This document shows positions 1 to 9,728 of a DNA stretch of 64,000 nt, one piece after another (position 1 is the stretch's first letter; every line of letters starts with the position of its first letter). The translations under genes and the position numbers were made by a program. This DNA comes from Paraspadella gotoi (lineage: Eukaryota; Chaetognatha). The notes under the pieces are model-generated. The model saw nothing but the letters and a program-made list of their open reading frames with translations. It searched no databases and was not told the DNA's origin. Location of the stretch: the NCBI GenBank assembly GCA_051294375.1, contig CM119265.1, positions 29,164,540 through 29,228,539 on the forward strand, in the 5' to 3' direction.

Positions 1-101
1 TAATTCTTTCCTTTTTTAATATCTGTTTTTTCTTCCTTTTTTTTCCACCTTCGGCCAAGTCCGATTCCAAAAAAACTCAAGGCTGCCATTTTTTGATTGA
101 G

Positions 102-102
<1 letters not shown>

Positions 103-136
<34 letters not shown>

Positions 137-192
137 CTCTCTCTCCTCTCTGAGAGCATGTCCACTCTCTCTCTCTCTCTCTCGCTTTCTTT
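103..192. repeat. (CT)n microsatellite
   Basis: Almost pure CT dinucleotide tract broken by short interruptions (CTTTCTCTGT, TGAGAGCATGTCCA). Open frames here only encode RE/SL dipeptides and are not genes. Confidence 0.95.
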
Positions 193-370
193 GCCTTGTT
201 TGCTTGGTGGACTGTTTGCTGAGTTTGAATGGGTGACTCGTTTGCAAAATGTTCTTCCGTGTGATGACGTAATTAATCAATTTAACAAAATGAAAAATTA
301 GTAAAATGAATAGCATTTAACGTAAGCACACAGGGATTTCGATATGAGAATCTCAAGTGGGAATTTTATT

Positions 371-613
371 TGTAGAATAACAGCCAAGAAGACCAGGATG
401 TCAATGTAGTTGGACAGATATACCTCACAAAATCAACGCAAGCATATTTATCAACTCGTCAGTGGATTAGAGAACGTGGGTAAAATCTACAGCGCCATTC
501 GCTTATTGGCCGATGGAGCCATTTGGCTTCTCGACCCATATCAGAGAGCTTGGATTCATTTTGGTGATTTGCTATCCGTCTTTGAATCCGGTTCCATTTC
601 CGATTCCCTTTGA
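371..613 (+). CDS. Possible exon(s) of an unrecognised plus-strand gene
   Basis: The stretch has protein-like codon content unlike the surrounding repeats, but no family is recognised. One frame runs from just after an acceptor-like GTAG at about 408 and encodes a 67-residue C-terminus rich in aromatic and aliphatic residues (IRLLADGAIWLL, QRAWIHFGDLL), ending at TGA 611-613. A second frame begins exactly after another acceptor-like TTTGTAG at about 370 (NNSQEDQDVNVVGQIYL...), stays open to about 480, and ends at a GGGTAAAA that could act as a donor. They could be alternative acceptors of one gene, or one frame may be chance. No ATG fits, so this would be an internal or terminal exon. No AATAAA was found close downstream. 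Confidence 0.35.
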
Positions 614-717
614 GTTCTGTCTTTAATACCTGTATAGTAATGGAGGCATCAAACCGACATGCATATTTTAAATCACAAATAATGAAACTTACGTGTAAAT
701 TGTAAATCCATGATATG

Positions 718-771
718 AGAGAGAGACGAGAGAGAGAGAAGAGAGGAGGAGAGAGAGAGAGAGAGAGAACA
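718..771. repeat. (GA)n microsatellite
   Basis: Interrupted GA dinucleotide tract. The DNA around it (614-1040) is T-rich and holds no gene that I can see; 895-1018 is a pyrimidine-rich run of TTTTCTTT type. Confidence 0.9.
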
Positions 772-1041
772 AGAAAGAGATTTGACTTTAGAACAATTTA
801 TTTTCGATTATTCCCACAATGAATCCGTTAGCTCTCATTTTGTTCCGCCATTTTTAAATTTATTTTATTTCTCGTTTTTTATTTCCTTTATTTAATCTCG
901 GACTTATTCTATTTATTTTTTCTTTTCTTTTTTCTTATCTTTTCTTTTTTCTTTCTTCTTTCTTTTTTCTTTTCTCTTTTTCTATATTTTCTTTTTTTCT
1001 TTATTTTCTTCCAAATTCCAATTTTTCAAAACTGAAAAAAC

Positions 1042-1312
1042 AATTCATCGTCGTAATGGTCGTCGTTATGTGTCGTCGATCGTCGTTCCGTCGTTGTCTG
1101 TTCTTCGGGACGTCGTCGTTGTTGTTCTTCGTCGTCGTTTCGTCGTCGTCGTCGTTTGTTGGTCGTCGTTCATCGTCGTCGGTTGTGGCCTTATTGACCG
1201 AGTTTCTCAGCTAATCTAATCTCACAATCAACTGTTTGACCGATATCTAAGACGACGCGACGACAACGACCGACCGACTAGAAGACGGACAAAAGGACGA
1301 CGACAACAAAAA
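1042..1312. repeat. Inverted trinucleotide clusters (TCG)n ... (CGA)n
   Basis: Imperfect TCG/GTC repeats at 1047-1185 are followed after about 60 bases by imperfect CGA/GAC repeats at 1244-1310. The two clusters are complementary, so the strand could fold into a long imperfect hairpin. There is no coding signal. Confidence 0.75.
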
Positions 1313-2060
1313 ATTATCCAAGACTGAAACAAATTGGAAAAAAGAAAAATCCAACCGAGGCAGGAAGACGATGGTCAACTCTTCAGAGAATCGATTATTT
1401 ATAATTGATCATGAGAAATTAAGTCCAAACCGTACCAGCCTGTTAAAACTGTTACACTGTTACAGGAGGCCACTGAAAATTAGAACCTTGCCAGAAATTT
1501 AAATTTTTTGAAACCAGTTTAGTAGTAGTGTAAAAATGTTCTCACGGCAGGAATATCCTAATTTTTAGTTCAGCATTTTTTTAAAAAGTTTGCAGTATTC
1601 CCGTTTATTTTTTCATGCGGATTATTTGGGTAAAAAAATGCTTGGAGGTACAGGAGCTTAGCGTGCCAAGAGGTCCGATTTGGCGCTAATCGCTGAAGAT
1701 TAGACTTTCTTAATCTCTAGCATTTTGGGCTTGGAAGAGCATCCCACACACCTGACAAGAAATCCAGGACTTGACTGTTGAGAATTGAGAAATCCCTCAA
1801 TATTATTCTCTGAAAGAAGGAATAAGCTCTAACCGAATGTAGCAAACCAGAGATGTTATTTTAATTAAATTAAATTAATAGTTTATATTAAAACGAATGT
1901 ACTTTTTTTTTGAGTGATTGAATGGGTTCGATTTGAAGCAAAAAAGAAAAACACCTGATAAATATCACAAAAAATCTCAATTTAACAAATTTATTCTTTT
2001 GTTTACTTGTGACTTTCTCTCTTTTTCCTTTGCTTTTTTCTTTTCTTTATTCTATTTTTA
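1313..2060. other. No gene seen, AT-rich
   Basis: Unique-looking AT-rich sequence. Open frames are short with low-complexity composition and I support none of them. Confidence 0.6.
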
Positions 2061-2150
2061 CCGGATCTGCTGTAAGAGATCCCCGCTCTATAATTCAATT
2101 TTCGGTCCGCGTCGCGACCGCTAAATATTGCCGTAAATCATTAGACCATC
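2061..2150 (-). mobile_element. Partial copy of a small element with inverted ends
   Basis: Starts with CCGGATCTGC and shares a series of blocks (CTCTATAATTCA, TTTCGGTCCG, CTAAATATTG, GTAAATCATT) with the left-arm element copy at 43239-43574. The other terminus (GCAGATCCGACA in the full copies) is not present, so this copy is truncated or diverged. Detected by eye; alignment is needed to set its limits. Confidence 0.5.
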
Positions 2151-2160
2151 TTAGAATTGC

Positions 2161-2215
2161 TTTTGCATGACTGATGAAGGCTTGAATGAAAGCCGAAACT
2201 TGTCTGAACATAAAA
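2161..2215 (+). ncRNA. Hammerhead-ribozyme-like motif, probably degenerate
   Basis: CTGATGA (2171-2177) is followed by a 5-bp stem II (GGCTT/AAGCC, loop GAATGA), then GAAAC at 2195-2199 and TTGTC with the putative cleavage base at 2204. Order and spacing match a minimal type-I hammerhead with a tiny stem III, the form known from Penelope-like elements and retrozymes. Against activity: an extra A between CTGATGA and stem II, and poor pairing of the flanks for stem I. Confidence 0.4.
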
Positions 2216-2763
2216 ATAAAAATCGGTTGATGTATCAAGACTTTGTCTTAAATTTCAAAAGATAAATTATGCAAACAAAAAAAAAAAGGTCGTGGTTTGT
2301 TTGTTGACTGTCGTCCGTCCGACCGTCCGTCCCCCTTACTAATTTACTCACGAGAGGAGGGGGCGATTGCACCTGATAATTTTGTTGGTGGGTTGTAAAC
2401 CAAAGTTATTAGAGCGGGAACATTAAGTTTCGAGGAATCAATCAATTGGAAATGAGTTTTTTAAGTGAAAAAAATTAACGCTTAACTATCTATAAATAGT
2501 TGGGACAATTATGCACATTGAAAAAAATATAAATTATAAATATTATAGTAAATTGTATTGAATTAAAAAAGAAATTTCAAAATAATCTTGACTTATCATC
2601 TGATTCGCTTCTTCAACTAAAATTCCGCTTGAAGTATCCGACATTTTTTGCTCTAATTTTTTTGTCCTAAATTTTCGACTTCGGATTTTTTTTTCATCTC
2701 GAAGAACTTTTTGTTACCTCATTTTTGAATTTTCTCTGCGAATCAAATTCGCACGTCTGTTTT
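2216..2763. other. No gene seen
   Basis: AT-rich, with a short GTCCGTCCGACC-type tetranucleotide run near 2310-2330. No coding potential recognised. Confidence 0.6.
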
Positions 2764-3306
2764 TTCTCTCCCCTCTCTCTCTCTCTCTTCTCTCTTTCTC
2801 TCCTATCTCTCTTCTCTCTCCTCTCTCTCTCTATCTCTCTCCTCTCTCTCTTCTCTCTCTCTTCTAAACAACCCACATATCCTTGAATGTTCCAAAAATT
2901 TACGAGTTGTCTGTACAGCAATTCTAATGTATTTGAAAAAGAAGAGAGAGAGAGGAGAAGGAGAGGAGGAAGGAAGAGAGAGAGAGAGAGAAGACGAGAG
3001 AGAGAGAGAGAGAACGAGAGAGAGATGGAGAGAGACTGGAATGAGAGAGAGAGAGAAAGCCCCAATTTTGGAGAATTGATTATAGAAAAAGAGAGGAGAA
3101 AGATAAAAGGGAAGCGTGAAGATAAAAAAAATTAGGAAAGAGAAAATTCATGTTAAAGAAAAAAGAGAGAGAGAAGAGAGAGGGGAGAGATGTCGAGAGA
3201 GGAGAGACGAAGAGAGAGAGAGAGAGGAGAGAGAGAGAAGGAAAAGAGAGATGAGATGAGAAGAGAAAGATCGCATGGTGGGAGACGGGGGTGACATTTT
3301 GGAGAA

Positions 3307-3354
<48 letters not shown>
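2764..3354. repeat. Fold-back microsatellite: (CT)n then (GA)n
   Basis: CT-rich tract 2764-2862, an 80-base spacer, then GA-rich tracts 2943-3055 and 3163-3354. The two halves are complementary and can pair. Open frames on both strands encode only RE/SL dipeptide strings and are repeat shadows. Confidence 0.9.
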
Positions 3355-3355
<1 letters not shown>

Positions 3356-3765
3356 TCAAACCAGAAGTTCTAAAAGAAACAATAAAAAAAATTATCTTTC
3401 AGTTGACACGAGTTGAATAATTGTAAAAATATATTTTATCAACTTTATATATCGGTCAATTTTGTCACGTTTGTCTTCATATCGTTTTGATTAGACATCC
3501 AGAAAACAATTTTTAATTTTTAAATTTTAATCTTTAACTTATTGTGTTACCATTCCCATTTTGAACCAATAACAATACTTGAACGTTAAAATGATTTCGT
3601 TTTAGCCTATTATATCCACTTTATCAATTACAACTTCGATATCATATGAAAGAAGTTTTTAATCATTTGTACATATATCATAGATATCTTTTATAAGTAT
3701 TTAAAATAAATAAATAAAAGATTGTAAAATGGCTTGTAAAAAAAAATAAATGATCAATCCAAAGA
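3355..3765. other. No gene seen, AT-rich
   Basis: Unique AT-rich sequence without an open frame that I can support. Confidence 0.6.
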
Positions 3766-3779
3766 GACAATGTCTTTCC

Positions 3780-3980
3780 GCCTCATCTCCCTCTTCAACG
3801 CTTCCGGCCCTTCGCTTCCGGTCCTTCAGTCGCGTCCGGCCCTTTGCTTCCGGTTCCCCTAATGGGATGCTGACTTCTCCTCACCGAATGCCAACAAGTC
3901 ACGTGACCTACGCTAGAGATTTAAAATGCCGTTCGCGTTTCTGCTTGTAACCCCATGCGATTAAAATACAAAGGCGCCAC
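3780..3980. promoter_or_regulatory. GC-rich patch with perfect E-box palindrome
   Basis: A local rise in GC, with CCGG-containing 14-15-bp near-repeats (CCGGCCCTTCGCTTCCGG and variants, 3805-3855), then the palindrome GTCACGTGAC at 3898-3907. This is the bHLH-Zip (USF/TFE-type) core with the flanks these factors prefer. Followed by a GGCGCC at 3973 and the CT tract at 3996. It could be promoter-like, but no gene start is identifiable nearby. Confidence 0.25.
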
Positions 3981-3994
3981 CATTTCCCAGAACG

Positions 3995-3995
<1 letters not shown>

Positions 3996-4052
<57 letters not shown>
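3996..4052. repeat. (CT)n microsatellite
   Basis: Pure CT tract of about 28 units, continuing into a C/T-rich region. Confidence 0.95.
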
Positions 4053-4054
<2 letters not shown>

Positions 4055-4177
4055 CCACATTCTTTCTCTCTATATGTAAATCTTTTTTCCATTTTTTTTC
4101 TTCTCTTTTTTTTGTTCTTACTATCTCTTTCACTTTCCTTTGTTTTCTTCCAACTTTTTTCTCCTCTCTACCTATCT

Positions 4178-4515
4178 TTTCTTATCATGTCTTTTTTCCT
4201 ATCTTTCCCCTTTCACTTTTCTTCTTATCTTTCCCCTTTCACTTTTTTACCTATCTTTCCTTTTTCACTTTTCTACCCATCTTTCCCCTTTCACTTTTCT
4301 TCTATCCTTTTCCTCTCTGTTCCTCCTTCTCTTCCTTCCCTTTCCTCCCTCTCTTCCTCCCATTTCCTCCCATTTTCTCTCTTACTTCCTCCCATTTCCT
4401 CTCTTCCTCCCATATCCTCCTTCTCTTCCTTTATTTCCTCCCTCTCTTCCTCCCATTTCCTACCTTTCTTCCTCCCATTTCCTCCCTCTCTTCCTCCCAT
4501 TTCCTCCCTCTCGTC
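4178..4515. repeat. Two adjoining pyrimidine minisatellites
   Basis: 4195-4310 holds about four units of roughly 26 bp (TATCTTTCCCCTTTCACTTT core). 4320-4515 holds units of roughly 22 bp (TTCCTCCCATTTCCTCCCTC core), best preserved at 4430-4515. The strong strand asymmetry (C/T only) explains the long open frames in three plus-strand frames; none looks like a protein. Confidence 0.85.
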
Positions 4516-4830
4516 CTCTCTGAATGGCGAATTTCTTATTGGGGCCGAAGCCAGTGGAGAAATCGACGGGAGGGCCTCATTAGCCAAAGGCAACGTTTCC
4601 TTTTTTCAAAAGTGATTTTCCTTTTTTTCCCCTTTCTTTTCTTTTCCTTTTCTGATTCCCTTTTCTCCCATTTTATTTTTATTTTCTTCTTTTTCTTTTT
4701 CTACTCTGAATCTGTTTTTAATAAAATTTTTTTATCAATTTTTATCATTAACACTTATTACGTCTTTTACTCTATACTATTAGTCAGTAATAATTTACTG
4801 TGTTTCACCTTCACTTTTTGATATTACAAT

Positions 4831-5012
4831 AATTCTGGGAGTGAATAAACGTGAATGTGAGTGTGTCTTGATTGAATGCTAGCATGGACCTGCTATGTCA
4901 CTATCTTGTAAGAGTGATGGAGGCCTTAAACCACCAAAGCCTGTCCAAAGTCAAAGGCAAGATAGCTTATTTATTAAATGAATGGATAATTTTTATATTG
5001 GTTGTAACGATT
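4831..5012 (+). repeat. Dispersed repeat F1, copy 1
   Basis: Matches the reverse complement of 16960-17145 almost throughout. Shared blocks include GAGTGAATAAACG, GTCTTGATTGAA, GTAAGAGTGATGGAGGCC and GGCTTATTTATT-type sequence. It carries AATAAA in the shared block, compatible with an LTR or non-autonomous retroelement, but I see no termini that decide the class. On the minus strand it supplies AATAAA about 160 nt past the stop of the GT31 gene at 5131. Confidence 0.7.
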
Positions 5013-5130
5013 TCTTGTTTATACATGTCAAAAGAAGTAAACTTATTGCCTAGTCGATTATTACAACGCTATTAAACTATCTAATAATCTAAATCCCCCC
5101 AAAAAATAAGACATAAAAAACTTTTTTTTT

Positions 5131-5526
5131 CTACCGACACTTTAATCCCATCGTTCGCTTAGATTGTATTTCCATATCCTCTTCATACACATGTCTGGCT
5201 AAACCGCTTCTCTTAAACTCACACCATCCACCATCATTCAGTTTGTCGAGTCCGTTCAAAGTGGTCAGGCTCAGCCCCAAATGAGCCGTGCCCACGAGGC
5301 CGGTGATGTAGACGTCGTCCAATTTGAAGTAGCGGACGTTTGGCGTTGCTGTTGCTATGGCGACGACGGCGTCCATGGAGTAGAGGACCGCGAATCCGTA
5401 GCAGAAACGAGGCAGTAGTTTTGGAGGATATTCTATTTCGCTGAGGAACCATTTCGACTTGGGGTTGCGATGCGGTCTGCCAGTGTCGTGGAAACAGCCG
5501 ATGTATGGACGGGTCAAATCGGAATG
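5131..5526 (-). CDS. GT31 copy A, exon 3 (C-terminal)
   Basis: Begins HSDLTRPYIGC after an acceptor CATTAAG (AG at 5527-5528) and ends at TAG 5131-5133, 131 residues. Holds the family's YP..Y.G and (E/D)DV.(T/I)G blocks, followed by a short basic tail (MGLKCR). The frame is intact. Confidence 0.85.
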   Translation of the reverse strand, partial: HSDLTRPYIGCFHDTGRPHRNPKSKWFLSEIEYPPKLLPRFCYGFAVLYSMDAVVAIATATPNVRYFKLDDVYITGLVGTAHLGLSLTTLNGLDKLNDGGWCEFKRSGLARHVYEEDMEIQSKRTMGLKCR

Positions 5527-6954
5527 CTTAATGGTGGGTAGAAAAAAAATAGGGAAAGTTCATTCAGGATAATCTTGTTTATAAAAATCTTGTTTGGTTT
5601 TACATATACATAGTTAATTACTTTGATTTGATGATCAGAGGGTTAAAAAAGTTTTTTGATTCTCCCATCTCATAAAAAGAATTCAAACCTTTATATTAAT
5701 CCTTTTATGAGAAACCGAATTAAAATACTAATCTCGTCAAAAAAACTAACTAGCGAAAACACGGTTCACAAAAAGAGGATTAATAAAATATATATAATAT
5801 GAATAAATTATGAAAGTAATCAGTTTATTACAGTTATGTATAATATATTTTTCTTAGATATCGTCAGCTTTAAAAGAACCTTATTTTACAGAAAAATATT
5901 TTTAAATTTGTAGATAAATTATTCATAATTCATCTTAGAATTTTAAATAATAAAGTTGACATGAAGGAAATTTTATTTATGATTAAACCAGTTTAACTCT
6001 TTGGAGTGGATAATAGACATATTTATAAATAACATTTACAAATATTATTATTACTATTACCTTAATAAACTCGTTTAGATTCTTTGCATTAATCAAAACA
6101 TCGTCATCAACTTTGAATAAAAATTCCGCGTTTGAGCAAAATTCTGAGATCCATTTTAACCCACCGATTGCTTTGTGGGTTAAATTATAGTAAGAGTCGA
6201 TGAAATCCTCCTGAAGAAAATTAAAAAGTTTATATTTTAGTTAATTTTTAATTTGTTAATTAAAACCGAAGGTTTTTTTTTTTGTCAACACGATTAGCTG
6301 AAGGACTACTCAGTAATTTAGTCTTTAGTTTAAAAATGTTAAAACCTGTTCATTTACGTAATGTTTAAAATAATATGTATTTTTTCACAAAAATTATGTG
6401 TTTGGACAATGACAATCGCCGAGGCCCTCGATGTTAATTAAATAGGCTAAACGGAATTTTTGATACAAAACCGGACGTAGTCTAAAATGGACACGGGAAG
6501 TTTGAATATCAATATTCTATCCATATTTCACATTCTCTCGAAATTCTGTCCACATTTAATTCACATTTCACATTCAATCTACAATCTATCCAAAATATAT
6601 TCACAATCTCACCTGTAAAATGTCTCCATTAACTTCACTTTCTCTCCTCAAATCTTCGTTTATCTTTCCCTCCAAACTTTTCCCGACCACAAAGAGTCTC
6701 GGGGCGTGGGCAAAGACCATGTTCGCCCACGCCACCCACGTGTTTCGAATGTCCCTTCGCTGCTTGAACGCTTCCGGTCTCGAGTGGATGAGAAAGACGA
6801 TAGGGACACGCCTACTTGAAGAGCAGAGACCCGGGTTGCTTAGCAACGTTCGAAATCGGTGCGGGTTGCAGTGGTCGCAGTTAAAATGTAGATTGATCGA
6901 GTTACTTTGATGAGGGGAATGAGTTGTGTACCATCTGGGCAAAAAGTATATCAT
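5131..6954 (-). CDS. GT31 beta-1,3-galactosyltransferase-like gene, copy A (three exons)
   Basis: Family 31 enzymes are Golgi type-II membrane proteins that add galactose, N-acetylglucosamine or N-acetylgalactosamine in beta-1,3 linkage from a UDP-sugar; the acceptor cannot be read from sequence. The exons join in phase 0 to about 295 residues. Motifs in order: RRDIRNTW (about 66-73), FVVGK (88-92), GDILQ joined to [13 protein letters not shown] (110-127, with an NLT sequon), FKVDDDVLIN with the metal-binding acidic triplet at about 149-151, YPPKLLPRFCYG (about 197), and KLDDVYITG (about 232-240). Introns are 6211-6612 (donor GTGAGA, acceptor TTCAG) and 5527-6060 (donor GTAATA). The usual N-terminal cytoplasmic tail and membrane anchor are missing, so an upstream exon is probably unseen or the copy is truncated. 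ATG 6952-6954 is the only in-frame Met. Copy B lies 5.5 kb upstream on the same strand. Confidence 0.85.
6061..6210 (-). CDS. GT31 copy A, exon 2 (catalytic DDD)
   Basis: Fifty codons, phase 0 at both ends, from GAGGATTTC after CTTCAG to ATTAAG before GTAATAG. Encodes [13 protein letters not shown], then FLFKVDDDVLINAKN. It is too short to stand out as an open frame by itself and is found by its match to copy B exon 2. Confidence 0.9.
6613..6954 (-). CDS. GT31 copy A, exon 1 as visible
   Basis: Encodes the start of the GT31 fold: CNPHRFRTLLSNPGLC (paired Cys), IVFLIHSRP, RRDIRNTW, APRLFVVGK, ending GDILQ before GTGAGA. In-frame sequence continues upstream to a TAA at about 6981, without a membrane segment. 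The start shown is the sole ATG; the true 5' exon may lie further upstream. Confidence 0.75.
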
Positions 6955-7054
6955 ATAATTGTTACATCTGACCACTATCCCTTACTCAATTCTTTGTTAA
7001 AAAACTTTCTCTCTCTCTTTCTCCAAAACTAATATTTGTAAAACCAAATGGTTA

Positions 7055-7125
7055 TTGATTCACTTGCTGATGAAGATTCGCAAAAACATAAGAGTCGAAA
7101 CATGTCCGAATTATAATAAAATTTA
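7055..7125 (+). ncRNA. Hammerhead-ribozyme-like motif
   Basis: CTGATGA at 7067-7073, a 5-bp stem II (GATTC/GAGTC with one G-T pair), GAAAC at 7097-7101, ATGTC with the putative cleavage base at 7106. Flank pairing (ATTC before, GAAT after) could form a bulged stem I. As in the 2171 copy, one extra A sits before stem II. Embedded in AT-rich DNA with AATAAAA at about 7116. A third, eroded relative (CCGAAATATGTCTG) lies near 11370. Confidence 0.45.
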
Positions 7126-7425
7126 TTTGTTATAATGATGAATATTTTGTTTTTTTTTAAATAAAACACATAATTTTTAAAAAAGTTTATTTTTTTCATA
7201 AAAAATATACAAAACATTTTTAATATTTAAAGTACAATATTTAAGATTAATTACTGTATTTACTATATTTATCTAAGCATATTTTTATACTACAAATTAA
7301 GATATAACAGAAATATTTTTTTATACCTTTAACACATTTTTAACCCCATTGCCAATATATTATGCTTAAAATAAAATAACTTATTACCAAAAATAATAAA
7401 CTTAATATGATTTTTTTACCATTTT

Positions 7426-7842
7426 TCAATTTTTTTGCTTATATAGACGAGAATCTCGATTTAAAAAAGATTCAACATTTTTCTTATAGAGCATTTCCGG
7501 TTCAAAGTCCTGACTACCCAAAATTGGCAAACGCGATTGCCAAAATCCGGGTAAGAAATAAGTTGTAAAACAACGGATTCCGATAGCGTTACATCTGAGA
7601 GCTTGTCCTATTCGTTTTTTCACATTTGTGATGGATTTGATATCAAACCAACCAGGGGGAATGTACTCCTCATAGTTAGAGAATTTCAACCTCATTTTTA
7701 CGGTATAAGAATGAAAGGGAAAGTTTACAAACTTAAAATTGCAAGACGGGATTGCTATATGTTCTGTTACATGAGGAGACTTCGAATTTTGCGATTCCGA
7801 TAACTTTTTGTCTGAATAGCTTGTCCTATTTTTCTTTTTCAT
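7426..7842 (-). CDS. Hypothetical 138-residue ORF
   Basis: True ATG at 7840-7842 and TGA at 7426-7428. Composition is not low-complexity: aromatic residues and prolines are spread evenly (YEEYIPPGWFDIKS, CFTTYFLPGFWQSRLP), with a lysine/serine-rich N-terminus and a basic C-terminus. No signal peptide, membrane span or known motif is recognised. It lies just upstream (in its own sense) of copy A of the GT31 pair but shows no relation to it. It may be a small gene, an exon, or chance. Confidence 0.3.
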   Translation of the reverse strand: MKKKNRTSYSDKKLSESQNSKSPHVTEHIAIPSCNFKFVNFPFHSYTVKMRLKFSNYEEYIPPGWFDIKSITNVKKRIGQALRCNAIGIRCFTTYFLPGFWQSRLPILGSQDFEPEMLYKKNVESFLNRDSRLYKQKN

Positions 7843-7849
7843 TTTATAA

Positions 7850-9680
7850 TTATTTTGACATAAATGATATCAGGTTTAAATGAAATAGTCCGGTTTGAAA
7901 TCGCGGAATTTTATTTAAAAAGAATTAAAAGGAAGGTTGAGAAAAAGAACTGATTTTTCTAATATCTTTTGAAGGAATAAAGATAAAGGGAGTGGCAATA
8001 GTACCAAAGAGCCATAATCATAGGGCACATACAAGATACAATTTTGGAATTACTTATACTGAAACCTCCTTACAGGGTAAGTGTCAACTAAGTCAAAATT
8101 AAATGAATTTTAAAACTAATGACACCCCATAAGAATAAATGAAACTAATTTCTTTTTAATGATTCTGAAAAGAAAAAGGCTAAATTGTACTCTAGTAAAA
8201 CTTTAAAGTTTTTTGGATAAAGAAAATGTGAATTTTTTTGTCACTTAAATATTTGCTTGTCTGATTTTACAAGCATGCTTACAAATTATACAAAATATTA
8301 TTTACACCATCACAGCCTAAATATTTATCCTTCTTATCCACCAGCAAAAGTAAACATTATCTTATTGAAGAGAACAGGGATTTTACTGAAAGGAGCCGGA
8401 AGCCATTCAACTTCTTCACTTTGATGTTATTTTTCAATAATAAAATAAGCAATTTTTTTAATTATTTAACTCTCACAGGCTTCATAAGATATTACACTTT
8501 CATAATATCCCAATGTTAATGTAATTTATTATATTTTTTACCCAGAAATCATAAAATAACAGAAAGTTATGGATTCCCTTCGCTCGTTTAAGAAAAAAAA
8601 ATTAACTAGCGGAATAATAAGTTTGTAGAGGAAGTCAGAATCGGCGAAAATCTAAAAGGCGAGAATGTGAAAAAGGGGAAGGAATTTTGGTTGTTTTTGT
8701 TCGATTTCTCTAAACCCATGGGCAATTTAGACGTAACTTAAGATTTACATTATTCCAGTCATTCTCTATCCAAAAATATAAAAATAAATATGAAAAAAGG
8801 TTTGGGATCGACTATAAGAATTTGGTTCTAGCTTATAACTTTTAATGATTTAACCTACGAAAAATGGAAGCTACTGAAAAAAAATTTAGTATAAATTTGG
8901 AAATATTTTTTATTATTAAAAATAAAACAATTTTTTTAATAAATATCCTCCACTAAAAACGTGATTTACTTTTTTCCTAGATGGTAGGTGGCATCGTCTG
9001 TGACTAACATCTGTAGCAGTGAGACGTCGATAATCTGTTGCGGCAGACGTTCATCTGTTGCTGCAACAAATGTCTCTTTCGTCGTTGAAAGATCATTGAT
9101 TGTAGAAATATTTTGGGGTGAATGGATCAAGCTTTAAAAAAAATAGGGGAAATATGATACTGACATTAATGGTTTTACAAAGATATCATATCTGACATGC
9201 CCTTTCTAATAATTCGGTTATTAACCCGATCAGTATCTTTGTTACTTTGACTTCTTTGAGAATTGAAGCGAAGTTTTAAGAAGTATTTTGGCCTTATATT
9301 TACAGAACGCCTGATTTTATCTTAAATTCTGAATGACTAGGTGAACATTTGAAACCCGCCGCTAAAAAAAATTACCAAACGAAAATAGAGAGAGATTTAA
9401 AAAAAAATTGATAGAGATACTTAAAGACAAGACATACTTTTTTATGTATATTATTAAGTACAAATTAGTAAGATTATGTTTGCTTAAAAGTGCCATGAAT
9501 TCCAGGAAACGAATTTCCCTTATTTTGATTGAAAATCTTGAATTTGCTCCTCATCTTTTTTTCGCTCTTTACGAACTCAAAATAAAATAAATTATCTAAA
9601 AATTTATCCGTGTCACTTCTTAATTTTTTTAATTTGTGGTGCGTTTAAATGAAAATTATTAAATAAAATTACTTAACGGT
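7850..9680. other. No gene seen, AT-rich
   Basis: Long unique AT-rich stretch with frequent stops in all frames. A slightly GC-richer patch at 8985-9085 has imperfect CATCTGT/TGTTGC repeats with no clear meaning. Confidence 0.6.
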
Positions 9681-9681
9681 T

Positions 9682-9728
9682 AAGTTAGAACAATTTCTGG
9701 TTAAGTTAACCATAACTTGTTCTAACTT
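9682..9728. other. Nested hairpin, 12-bp perfect outer arms
   Basis: AAGTTAGAACAA at 9682-9693 is exactly complementary to TTGTTCTAACTT at 9717-9728. Inside lies a second inverted pair (TGGTTA/TAACCA around AGT). The whole 47-nt unit can form one stem-loop with a small internal loop. Confidence 0.7.

Noticed and set aside
3955-4821. 288-codon plus-strand frame
   Set aside because: It is a C/T-only tract; serine, phenylalanine, leucine and proline only. Two other frames of the same strand are open as well.
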